Assembly (NCBI GenBank): GCA_041390125.1
Contig: JAWKQN010000020.1
Location: 20,395-84,394, forward strand
DNA length: 64,000 nt
Reading direction: 5' to 3'
Origin: Gemmatimonadota bacterium
GTDB lineage: Bacteria; Gemmatimonadota; Gemmatimonadetes; Longimicrobiales; Gaopeijiaceae
Part shown: positions 24,905 to 32,852 of the stretch, piece by piece
How positions within the stretch are numbered: the stretch's first letter is position 1
Layout: each line of letters begins with the position of its first letter
Made by a program: the position numbers and the translations under genes
The notes under the pieces: model-generated
Told to the model about the DNA's origin: nothing
The model's input: the letters and a program-made list of their open reading frames with translations, nothing else
Database searches by the model: none

Positions 24905-27595
24905 CTACTCCAGCCGCAAGGCACTCAGGGGATCGACCCGAAGGGCGCGGCGGGCCGGCTCGAGGCTCGCAAGGCATGCCGCGCCGAGCACCAGGGCCAC
25001 GGCGCCGACGAACGTCGTCGGATCGGTCCGGGTGACCCCGAAGAGCAGCGCATCGAGCAGGCGCGTGACCGGAAGCGCCGCGAGGACGCCGATCCCGACA
25101 CCCAGGAGCGCGGGTCGCAGCGCCCGCTCGAGCACCGTGCGGATGATCGCGTGGTGGGACGCTCCCAGCGCAAGGCGAACCCCCAACTCCTGCCGTCTCG
25201 CCGCGACGACGAACGCAAGCGTGCCGTACACGCCCGCCATGGTCAGACCGAGCGCGCATAAGCCGAACGCGCCGAGCACCAGGGCGACGAAGCGCCGCTC
25301 GGCGATCGAGTCGCGCATGAACCGGGTCATGTCCACGGAGCGTCGCACGGGAAGGTCGGGGCGGACCTCGCGGATGGCCCCTTGCATGGCGGACAGCAGA
25401 GCGGTGTCGTCTCCGGTCGTGCGGGCCACGAGGTCGAGCCGGCGAGTCGGTCGCTGCGGGAAGGGAAGGAAAAGCTCCGGCGCGGCGGCTTGGTCGAGCT
25501 GCTTCTGCCGGACATCCCCGACCACACCGACGATCTCGATCGGGCGGGAGCCGTCGGGGTCGTCACTCAGGGTGATGCGCCGTCCCACGACGTCCCCGTC
25601 TCCCGCAATCCGCGTCGCCAACGCCTGGTTCACGATCGCCACCGGCGGCGAGGTGGCATCATCGTACGAGGAGAACAGGCGGCCGGCGCGCAGAGGGATG
25701 TCCAACGCTGCGAAATAGCCGGACGTGACCTGCTGGTAGTCCACCGGAGCGCCTCCCTGCGCTTCGTCCTCTGCACCCAGGAGCAGGCCTGGACTACGCA
25801 ACCCCAGCATCTGGGCGTTCCCGCTCAGCGGGAGGTTGGCGGTTGCCCCCGCGGCCTCGATTCCCGGCAATGTCCGGATGCGTTCGATCATCCTGCCGAA
25901 GTCGTCGACCAGCTCGACCGGGGTCGCCGTCGCGGGAAGGACCACCGACATGGCACCGATCCCTTCGGAAGAGAAACCGGGATCGACCTGCGCCAGGCGG
26001 TACAGCGACGTGGAGAGCAGGCCCCCGGCCACGACCAGCACGATGGCGAGAGCGCACTCCGCTACGATCAGGGCGTCGCGAACACGGACCTTGCCCTTGG
26101 TGGCGGAGTGTCTCGCCAGCGCGCCGCCTGCTTCGCCCCGCTCAGCCATCCGCGCGGCGCGGAGCGCAGGTGGCAGGGTGAACAGGATGCTCGTGGCGAA
26201 CGCCAGCGCGAGCGTGATACCGAAGAGGTGTCGATCGACGGCCAGCTCGGAGATGCGCGGGATGTCGTTCGGTCCGAGGGCGACGAAGGCGTCGACCGCA
26301 ACGGCCGCCAACGCTGCGCCCACCAACCCTCCGACGAGACCCAGAAGCAGGCCTTCGGCCAGGAGCTGGCGGACGATGTGCAGGCGGCGCGCGCCCAGCC
26401 ACCCGCGCAGGGCCATCTCATGCGAGCGCTCGTTGGCGCGCATGAGCAGAAGGTGTGCGACGTTGACGCACGTGATGGTCAGCAGCAGGCCCACGGCAAA
26501 GAGCAGCGGGAGCAGGATGGCCCCGGCGTCGCCCACGGTTTCGCTTCGCAGAGGAGCAAGCCCGAACGTCCGCTCTCCAGGCTCCGGGTACTCACGGGAG
26601 AGAGCGGCACCGAGCGCGACCAACTCCGTGCCGGCGGATTCGGGCGTGGCATCATCCCCCAGTCGGCCGACGACCTGGAGGAAGCCGTTCCTTCGTTGGC
26701 TGCGGGCGTCGGGATCGAGGCTCGACAGGGGAATCCAGGCCTCTGTACCGCTCTGCCCCAGACCCTCCGGCGGGACGAAGTCCGGCGGCATGACGCCCGC
26801 CACCACGAACGGCGTGCCGTCCAGAACCACCGCTCCACCGACGATGTCTGCGGAGCCACCCCACCGTCGTTGCCAGAGGCTGTGGGCCAGCACGACCTGC
26901 GGCGCACCGCCCTCACGATCCGCATCCGGGCTCCAGTGGGAGCCCAGCGCAGGATACCGTCCCAGAACGTCGAAGAACCCGGAAGAGACCGTTGCCGCGC
27001 GGATATACTCCGGATCCGGATCGCCGGACACCGTCAGGCCCCGCGGCCTGGATGCTGCCAGTGCGCTGAAGGAGCGGTTGCGCTCCTGCAGATCACCAAG
27101 ATCCAGCGCGGACACAGACAGGATGCCCGCGCGGCCTTCCGAGATCTTGCCGACGCGCATGATCCGGTCGGGTGCGTCGTAGGGCAGCGGCGCCAACAAC
27201 ACGCCGTGGACCACGCTGTAGATCGCGGTGGCGCTCCCCACTCCGATCCCGATCGTCGCGCCCGCCACGAGCACGAGGGCCGGGCGGCGGCGAAGGGACC
27301 GCAGGCCCATCCTCAGGTCACGGGTGATTCCGACCATGCGAACGCTCCTCCGCGAAGGGATCCGGGTTCCCAGCGCACGTGCGCCGACACTCCACCATTC
27401 GGACACGGCGGTGCGCACCAGGTCCGTCAGGATGAGCCACCAGAAGCGGAGGGCGCCGCCCCGATCGCGTTCGGCCTGGAGGTGGTCACGGAACCACCCC
27501 CTCATCTCGTCGGCATGTCGGTGCCGGAAGGCGGGGGGGAGGAGCAGAAGGAGGCGCGCATAGACGCGCTCGCCCCACTGCGGACGACGCGTCAC
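24905..27595 (-). CDS. ABC transporter permease, ADOP/MacB-like
   Basis: An 896-residue membrane protein of the acidobacterial duplicated orphan permease type. It has an N-terminal ADOP segment (RVYARLLLLLPPAFRHRHADEMRGW) with one helix, then two MacB periplasmic-core plus FtsX modules. The first module begins GLRSLRRRPALVLVAGATIGIGVGSATAIY, and the second begins after the LRAARMAERG loop. Each module ends in FtsX-type helices (LLTITCVNVAHLLLMRANER; LTMAGVYGTLAFVVAARRQELGVRLALG). No ATPase subunit is adjacent, hence orphan. Export or envelope stress roles are assumed for the family. Its start overlaps the PadR stop by four bases. Confidence 0.9.
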   Translation of the reverse strand: MTRRPQWGERVYARLLLLLPPAFRHRHADEMRGWFRDHLQAERDRGGALRFWWLILTDLVRTAVSEWWSVGARALGTRIPSRRSVRMVGITRDLRMGLRSLRRRPALVLVAGATIGIGVGSATAIYSVVHGVLLAPLPYDAPDRIMRVGKISEGRAGILSVSALDLGDLQERNRSFSALAASRPRGLTVSGDPDPEYIRAATVSSGFFDVLGRYPALGSHWSPDADREGGAPQVVLAHSLWQRRWGGSADIVGGAVVLDGTPFVVAGVMPPDFVPPEGLGQSGTEAWIPLSSLDPDARSQRRNGFLQVVGRLGDDATPESAGTELVALGAALSREYPEPGERTFGLAPLRSETVGDAGAILLPLLFAVGLLLTITCVNVAHLLLMRANERSHEMALRGWLGARRLHIVRQLLAEGLLLGLVGGLVGAALAAVAVDAFVALGPNDIPRISELAVDRHLFGITLALAFATSILFTLPPALRAARMAERGEAGGALARHSATKGKVRVRDALIVAECALAIVLVVAGGLLSTSLYRLAQVDPGFSSEGIGAMSVVLPATATPVELVDDFGRMIERIRTLPGIEAAGATANLPLSGNAQMLGLRSPGLLLGAEDEAQGGAPVDYQQVTSGYFAALDIPLRAGRLFSSYDDATSPPVAIVNQALATRIAGDGDVVGRRITLSDDPDGSRPIEIVGVVGDVRQKQLDQAAAPELFLPFPQRPTRRLDLVARTTGDDTALLSAMQGAIREVRPDLPVRRSVDMTRFMRDSIAERRFVALVLGAFGLCALGLTMAGVYGTLAFVVAARRQELGVRLALGASHHAIIRTVLERALRPALLGVGIGVLAALPVTRLLDALLFGVTRTDPTTFVGAVALVLGAACLASLEPARRALRVDPLSALRLE

Positions 27596-27945
27596 GAAGT
27601 CCTCAGGATCGCGCGTTCCAGCGCGAGATCGACGGAGCGAGCCAGCCGTTCGGCTTCGGTGCGTAGCGCGGACCGGCCGGCCGGCGTCAGCTCGAAATAG
27701 CGCCGGCGTTCGGAGTGCGCCCCCGCGGCATCGACCTCATCGGTGCTGACGAGCCATCCCCGTTCGGTCAGCCGTTGCAGCGTCCCGTAGAGGGTGCCCG
27801 GGCCCATCGTGATCTGGCCGGACGTCAGCTCGGCCACCTCCTTGGAGATGGCGTAGCCGTAGTGCGGTCCTTCCGCGAGCACCAGAAGGACGTGGAAGAC
27901 GACCGGGGTCAGGTAGTCCGGCGGAGCGGGGTCGGTCGCTGGCAT
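27592..27945 (-). CDS. PadR family transcriptional regulator
   Basis: A winged-helix repressor of 117 residues from ATG 27943-27945, or 133 if an ATG at 27991-27993 is used. The PadR core is FHVLLVLAEGPHYGYAISKE, then MGPGTLYGTLQRLTERGWL and SERRRYFELTPAGRSAL. It is coupled to the ADOP permease by an ATGA overlap, the standard arrangement in which PadR represses its own permease operon. Inverted repeats directly upstream (28003-28030) fit autoregulation. The inducer is unknown. Confidence 0.85.
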   Translation of the reverse strand: MPATDPAPPDYLTPVVFHVLLVLAEGPHYGYAISKEVAELTSGQITMGPGTLYGTLQRLTERGWLVSTDEVDAAGAHSERRRYFELTPAGRSALRTEAERLARSVDLALERAILRTS

Positions 27946-28002
27946 CTGGGATCCTGCACCCGGGAGTGGCGCGGAAGGAGGGATCGGGAGCATAGTCGTC
28001 TC

Positions 28003-28030
28003 ACGGATACATCCGTGAACGGATATATTC
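28003..28030. promoter_or_regulatory. Candidate PadR operator
   Basis: ACGGATACATCCGT (28003-28016) is a 14-bp inverted repeat with perfect 6-base arms. A related half, ACGGATATATTC, follows at 28019-28030. The block lies just upstream of the PadR gene and overlaps the only TATAT-like -10 candidate on that strand. The spacing is right for repression of the PadR-permease unit. Confidence 0.55.
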
Positions 28031-28199
28031 TACCGGGGTGGCCCGTCGCGGCGCAATCCCCGCCGCGAGAGCGACGCGGCCGCTACCTCTGCCCCATCCG
28101 GCCCACCTCGGATAGAATGGCCTGTCATCCCGCGCGCCGAAGCGCACCCGCCGTGGTCGTTCGTCCGCCGCGTCCCCAGCCCGACAAGGACTTCCAGCG

Positions 28200-28622
28200 A
28201 TGAACGCTCTCGGTATCCTGGTGCGCCTGCTGGCCGCCGCGCTCCTGGTCCACCTCACGTACAACCCGTTCGGGTTCTCCTACTACGACTGGGCCCTGGA
28301 GCCCCTGTTCCGGGGGCCCCGTCCTCCGGGTCACCCGAGCGCGCTCATGTTCCTGGGCGGCGTGCTCCTGCTCATCGGGTGGGCCGTCTTCGTACAGGCC
28401 ACGCGACGCTCGCTCGGCATGAAGGGCGCGCTGCTGGTGGTGGCACTGGGTGGCGGTGTCGTGTGGCTGCTGGTGGAGCAGGGACTCCTGAGCGCGCGCG
28501 GCGCGCCCGCGATCACGGAGATCATCCTGGCCGTCATCTCCCTCCTGCTCGGGATCGGTCTGTCGTGGTCGCTGATCAGCCGTCGCCTGACGGGCCAGGT
28601 GGATACGGACGAGAGCGACTGA
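28200..28622 (+). CDS. DUF6524-like small membrane protein
   Basis: A 140-residue protein with four membrane spans: ALGILVRLLAAALLVHLTYNPFGFSYYDW, LMFLGGVLLLIGWAVFVQA, ALLVVALGGGVVWLLVEQG and ITEIILAVISLLLGIGLSWSL. The LTYNP-G-SY motif after the first helix is the hallmark I associate with DUF6524. Function unknown. It is followed by a 400-base region with no convincing gene other than a candidate leader peptide for the MATE gene. Confidence 0.7.
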   Translation: MNALGILVRLLAAALLVHLTYNPFGFSYYDWALEPLFRGPRPPGHPSALMFLGGVLLLIGWAVFVQATRRSLGMKGALLVVALGGGVVWLLVEQGLLSARGAPAITEIILAVISLLLGIGLSWSLISRRLTGQVDTDESD

Positions 28623-28888
28623 GCGGGGGGATGAGGGTCGGCCGGGGACGACGCATGCCCTTCCTGCATCCGCAGACGGCACCTCCGGCTCCCCGTCCCG
28701 ATCCGACCGACATCCGTCCCGCCCCTGACCATGGACAGGGTTGCACCCCGACACGGGCGCGCCTAGGTTCCGCGACCCAACAGCTCCAGACGGAGACGCG
28801 TCAGGTGCGCAACGCCATCACCCACACCACGGCCACGGCCCTCGTGTCGTTTCCCGCTCCGGCGGATCGACGCCTGGGCGGACTGTTC

Positions 28889-28942
28889 ATGGTCCGACCC
28901 CGTGCCGTGGTTCGCCGGTTCCTACCTCCCGGGTGGCAGTAG
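28889..28942 (+). CDS. Candidate leader peptide upstream of the MATE gene
   Basis: ATG 28889 encodes 17 residues ending FLPPGWQ-stop, 32 bases before a strong hairpin and 89 bases before the MATE gene. PPG/PPW sequences are known slow points that depend on EF-P. The PPG codons (28925-28933) are an exact copy of part of the hairpin's 5-prime arm, so this RNA can also pair with its 3-prime arm. The remaining bases of the 28623-29030 gap hold nothing I recognise. An upstream GTG at 28804 in the same frame would give a longer peptide. Confidence 0.3.
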   Translation: MVRPRAVVRRFLPPGWQ

Positions 28943-28973
28943 CGCACACGCCAGACGCGTCTTCCGCGATTGG

Positions 28974-29009
28974 ACGGCCTCCCGGTGCTCCCGGGAGGCC
29001 GTTTCGTTT
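28974..29009 (+). terminator. Intrinsic terminator/attenuator before the MATE gene
   Basis: A 12-bp perfect stem (ACGGCCTCCCGG and its complement) with a 5-base loop spans 28974-29002, followed by TTTCGTTTC. It ends 22 bases before the MATE start codon and therefore lies within the leader, not after a gene, which suggests attenuation rather than simple termination. Confidence 0.6.
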
Positions 29010-29030
29010 CCAATCGACCCTGGAGTTCCC

Positions 29031-30452
29031 ATGCCTGCTCGATATACGCTCGAATCCCGCTCCCGCCTGAAACGCGCCACGGCGCTCCTGTGGGATGCCC
29101 TGCGCGGACGGGGCGGCTCGCCGACCGAAGGACCGCTGACCACCGCCATCCTGCTCCTCGCCATCCCCATGGTGCTGGAGATGGTGATGGAGTCCATCTT
29201 CGCCGTGGTCGACATCTTCTTCGTGTCCCGTCTGGGGGCCGACGCGGTGGCGGCCGTGGGCATCACCGAATCGCTGATGACCATGGTCTACACGCTGGCC
29301 ATGGGGCTCTCGATCGGAGTGACCGCCACGGTGGCGCGCCGCATCGGCGAGGGAGACCGCGAAGCCGCTTCGCGCGCCACCGCGCAGGGGATGGTGCTCG
29401 GGGGTCTGTTGGCCCTGGCGCTGGGTGTGCTGGGGGCCTGGAAGGCGCCCGACCTCCTGCGTCTGATGGGCGCGACGCCGTCCGTGGTGGACGCGGGACA
29501 GGGCTACGCGCGCGTGCTGCTGGGCACGAACGGCGTGATCATGCTGCTGTTCCTGCTCAACGCCGCCTTCCGCGGGGCGGGGGACGCGGCCATCGCCATG
29601 CGCGTGCTGTGGCTGGCCAACGGCATCAACCTGATCCTCGATCCGGCGCTGATCTTCGGGCTGGGCCCGTTCCCCGAGCTCGGCGTGACGGGCGCCGCGG
29701 TGGCCACCTCCATCGGACGCGGTGCGGCCGTGTGCGTGCAGATCGTGACGCTGTTCCGGCTGTCGGACCGCCTGCGGTTGGGGCTGCGTCACTTCCGGCC
29801 GCGTGTGGACGTGATGGCGCGGCTGGTGCGCCTGTCGGCCACCGGCACGTTCCAGATCTTCGTGGGCACCGCGTCCTGGATCGGTCTGGTGCGCGTGTTG
29901 GCGGGCTTCGGTCCGGAGGCCGTGGCCGGCTACACGCTGGCCATACGGGTGGTGATGTTCGCGCTCCTCCCGGCGTGGGGGCTCTCGAACGCCGCGGCCA
30001 CCATGGTGGGGCAGAACATGGGGGCCGGGCTGCCGGAGCGCGCCGAGCGGTCGGTGTGGCAGGCCTGCTGGATGAACATGGCGTTCCTGGGGACGGTAGG
30101 GCTGTTCTTCGTCGTGTTCGCGCGACCGTTGATCGGGCTGTTCGGCGTGGACGCGGTGACGGCCGGGTTCGCCCGGGATGCGCTGCGCATCGTGAGCGCG
30201 GGCTTCCTGTTCTACGCGTTCGGCATGACGCTCACCCAGGCCTTCAACGGAGCGGGAGACGCGTGGACACCCACCTGGCTCAACGTGCTGTGCTTCTGGA
30301 TGTGGGAGATCCCGCTGGCCTGGGGGCTCGCCTTCCGGGGGGAGCTGGGCGCGCACGGCGTGTTCGTGGCCATCGCGGTGGCGTATGCCACGCTGGCCGT
30401 GTTCGCGGCGGTGCTGTTCCGGCGGGGTCGGTGGAAGACCGTCGCGCTTTGA
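29031..30452 (+). CDS. MATE family efflux transporter
   Basis: A 473-residue protein with about 12 membrane spans in two homologous halves. The first half opens LTTAILLLAIPMVLEMVMES and VSRLGADAVAAVGITESLM, the standard NorM/DinF opening. The second half contains VDVMARLVRLSATGTFQIFVG and WGLSNAAATMVGQNMGAG with the family's V-QN-GAG loop. It exports cationic or other drugs in exchange for Na+ or H+; the substrate is not predictable. A leader with a terminator hairpin stands in front, so expression may be set by attenuation. It converges on a DUF5916 gene. Confidence 0.9.
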   Translation: MPARYTLESRSRLKRATALLWDALRGRGGSPTEGPLTTAILLLAIPMVLEMVMESIFAVVDIFFVSRLGADAVAAVGITESLMTMVYTLAMGLSIGVTATVARRIGEGDREAASRATAQGMVLGGLLALALGVLGAWKAPDLLRLMGATPSVVDAGQGYARVLLGTNGVIMLLFLLNAAFRGAGDAAIAMRVLWLANGINLILDPALIFGLGPFPELGVTGAAVATSIGRGAAVCVQIVTLFRLSDRLRLGLRHFRPRVDVMARLVRLSATGTFQIFVGTASWIGLVRVLAGFGPEAVAGYTLAIRVVMFALLPAWGLSNAAATMVGQNMGAGLPERAERSVWQACWMNMAFLGTVGLFFVVFARPLIGLFGVDAVTAGFARDALRIVSAGFLFYAFGMTLTQAFNGAGDAWTPTWLNVLCFWMWEIPLAWGLAFRGELGAHGVFVAIAVAYATLAVFAAVLFRRGRWKTVAL

Positions 30453-30454
30453 GG

Positions 30455-30493
30455 GACGGGGGCGGGCGGTGTGCCGACATCGCCCGCCCCGTC
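30455..30493. terminator. Bidirectional terminator hairpin
   Basis: GACGGGG and CGGGCG on the left pair with CGCCCG and CCCCGTC on the right with one bulged G and a 12-base loop. It lies exactly between the convergent MATE and DUF5916 genes and touches the latter's stop codon. No U-tract is obvious. Confidence 0.5.
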
Positions 30494-32721
30494 TAGAACG
30501 CGAACAGCCGCGTGACCTTCAGGGTGAGCACGCGATCGATGAGCGCGTCGGTGCCGGGTGCGGGGTCGCGGTCCCGACGCTCGGAGTAGACGAGGAACAG
30601 GTCGCTCAACGGCGCGTGGATGAGGTTGAAGCGGACGTTGCTGACCAGCTCGTCCGCGGCACCGTTGTACTGCACGAACGCGTTGAAGAACGTGCGCGTG
30701 TCGTAGCCGTAGCGCACGCGCGCGCCGTAGAGGTCGGCGTCCACCTGTTCGCCCCCCAACGTCAGACGGTTGCGCTGGAAGGATCCTTCCACGAACCAGT
30801 GGTAGTCGGGCCGCAACGCCACCGCCCCGCCGATGGACGTGCGGTCGCCGTCGTAGAAGCTGCCATGCGTGGCGGAGAGCGATCCGGACAGCGGACGTCC
30901 GCCGTCCGACTGGTAGCGGGCCGTCACCAGGCCGAAGTCGTACTCGCCTGCCGGGACGGTGGCCCCGGCGATGGGTGTGGCGGCGGAGAGCATCTCGTGC
31001 TGCCGCAGGCCCTCGAACGTGAGCGTCGAGCTGTTCATGAAGGAGACCTGCACCCCGCCGGTGAGCTCACGGGTCTCCAGGTCGCCGTCCAGGTTCGTGT
31101 AGATGCTCGCGTCCACGTAGGGGTTGATCTCCGCCACGCCCCGGAGGTCGGGCTGGGGATGGGCGCCCACCGTGACGAACGCCTGGCGGAACGCACGCCG
31201 GCTCACGAACCCCAGCCCCGGGTTGAAGCCGTCCCCGACCGTCTTGCCGAATGCGGAGACGTCCCACAGCGGGCTTCGCCACGCCACCTCCAGCTTTCCG
31301 GCCATGGTGCTGCCTTCCGCGTCCGGCTGGTCGCTGGCGGCGACGTACGCGTTCACCAGCGTGCTGCCGAACCGGAAGTTGCCGTCCACGCCCGCGGCCC
31401 GGTTGTAGGCGTCGTCCCCGCCGGTGGTCTGACGGTTGGTGAACATCACGCCCACGTCCGAGCTGGTGAGCAGGTTCCGACGCAGGCGCACCACCGTGAA
31501 GTTCTCCGGCTCGGCCAGGGGGTCGTCGCGGGTCTGCATGTTGAGCAGCCCCACGTCGAACGCGCCCATGCGCCCGGTCAGGCGCGCGCCACCCCCGATC
31601 GGCAACGGCTCGCGCTCCGGCGACAGACCGATCCGCCGCGAGTGGAAGAGCTTGAAATCGCTCGGACCCGAGCCCAGGCGGTAGTTGCGGACCTGCGCGT
31701 CCTGGAACCCGAAGATGCCGTCGTTCTCCAGGAAGAAGTCGCGCTTCTCGGGGAAGAACAGCGGGAACCGCGTGAGGTTGACCTGCTGCTCGTCCACCTC
31801 CACCTGGGAGAAGTCCGTGAGCGCCGTGACGTCCAGGGTCAACTGCGGTGTCAGACCCCACTTGAGATCCAGGCCGCCTTCCACCCGGGTGTCGGCACTG
31901 GTGTGCGTGATCCCTTCGGCGCGGCCGACGCTGCTCCACGGCTTGATCCACAGGTTGCGGCCCTGCCGCAGATCCTGGAGCCCGGTCAGCGTACCCGCCA
32001 GCGACATCTTGTACAGCCGGTACTGCCGGCTGAGGGGAGCCCAGAACGAGTCCTCGCTGAAGCGGCGGATGCGGCGGGAGAAGTTGACGCCCCACGTCTG
32101 ATCGGGCCGGGTGGCGTCGAAGCGCAACGTGGTGATGGGGATGGCCACCTCCGCGATCCAGCCCCACTCCTGCACGGACGTGGAGACCTCGACGATGCCC
32201 TCCCATTCGCGGTTGACGTAGGCCTGGTCGTTGAAGGCCTGTGCATCGAACAGGGCCCCGGCCGGGTTGACCGAGAACATGAAGGCGTTCTGCCGATCCA
32301 GGTACGTGTCCAGCGCGAACGCGAACATGTCCGAGTTCTCGGTCCGGAAATCCTGCTCGAGGCCGGCCGAGAAGAGCTGATCCGGGCTGGGATCGAACAG
32401 CATGGCGCCGATATAGATCTTCTCGGCGTCGTAGAGCACCCGCACCACGGTGCGCTCGCGGGACGGATGGCCCTGCCGGGGGATGGTGGTCCAGAACACC
32501 CCGTCCGTGGAGTCGGCGCGGTGCCAGGCCTCCTCGTCCAGGCGGCCGTCCAGCACGATCGGCTCGTCGGTGCGAAGCGCCTGCAGGGTGGGACGGGGCA
32601 GGGAGAGGGGGTCCTCGACCGGAGCGGGGAGCGGGTCCACCCCACCGGCCTGGGCACGGAGCCCGTCCGGGAGGCCGATCGCCAGCAGGGCGAGCGGGAT
32701 CAAGCGCCAACGCTTTGCCAT
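30493..32721 (-). CDS. DUF5916 outer-membrane protein with CBM9-like domain
   Basis: A 742-residue secreted protein. Signal peptide RLIPLALLAIGLPDGLRAQA; then a family 9 carbohydrate-binding-like domain (about 50-235: IVLDGRLDEEAWHRADST, VRVLYDAEKIYIGAMLFD). Next is DUF5916, a predicted outer-membrane beta-barrel beginning near QVEVDEQQVNLTRFPLFFPE and ending in LTLKVTRLFAF, whose terminal Phe is typical for Bam recognition. The family is widespread in Gemmatimonadota and Bacteroidota and its cargo is unknown. It is divergent from a clear paralogue at 32853, with 131 bases between start codons. Confidence 0.85.
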   Translation of the reverse strand: MAKRWRLIPLALLAIGLPDGLRAQAGGVDPLPAPVEDPLSLPRPTLQALRTDEPIVLDGRLDEEAWHRADSTDGVFWTTIPRQGHPSRERTVVRVLYDAEKIYIGAMLFDPSPDQLFSAGLEQDFRTENSDMFAFALDTYLDRQNAFMFSVNPAGALFDAQAFNDQAYVNREWEGIVEVSTSVQEWGWIAEVAIPITTLRFDATRPDQTWGVNFSRRIRRFSEDSFWAPLSRQYRLYKMSLAGTLTGLQDLRQGRNLWIKPWSSVGRAEGITHTSADTRVEGGLDLKWGLTPQLTLDVTALTDFSQVEVDEQQVNLTRFPLFFPEKRDFFLENDGIFGFQDAQVRNYRLGSGPSDFKLFHSRRIGLSPEREPLPIGGGARLTGRMGAFDVGLLNMQTRDDPLAEPENFTVVRLRRNLLTSSDVGVMFTNRQTTGGDDAYNRAAGVDGNFRFGSTLVNAYVAASDQPDAEGSTMAGKLEVAWRSPLWDVSAFGKTVGDGFNPGLGFVSRRAFRQAFVTVGAHPQPDLRGVAEINPYVDASIYTNLDGDLETRELTGGVQVSFMNSSTLTFEGLRQHEMLSAATPIAGATVPAGEYDFGLVTARYQSDGGRPLSGSLSATHGSFYDGDRTSIGGAVALRPDYHWFVEGSFQRNRLTLGGEQVDADLYGARVRYGYDTRTFFNAFVQYNGAADELVSNVRFNLIHAPLSDLFLVYSERRDRDPAPGTDALIDRVLTLKVTRLFAF

Positions 32722-32852
32722 GGAGGCCCAATTGGCGTAGATCGTTGCCGAAGTCAAGCGGCGGGGGACACCCCTTCCGCTCGAGGCGCCCAGGCACGTC
32801 CCCACCCACGCGAGCGTCCCCGGCCGGACGCGCCACCCAACCCACGGATTCG

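Noticed and set aside
28920..28945. GGGTGGCAGTAGCGC looked like a T-box antiterminator motif before the MATE gene
   Set aside because: The conserved T-box stem I and specifier loop are absent, and the bases are explained by the leader peptide codons.
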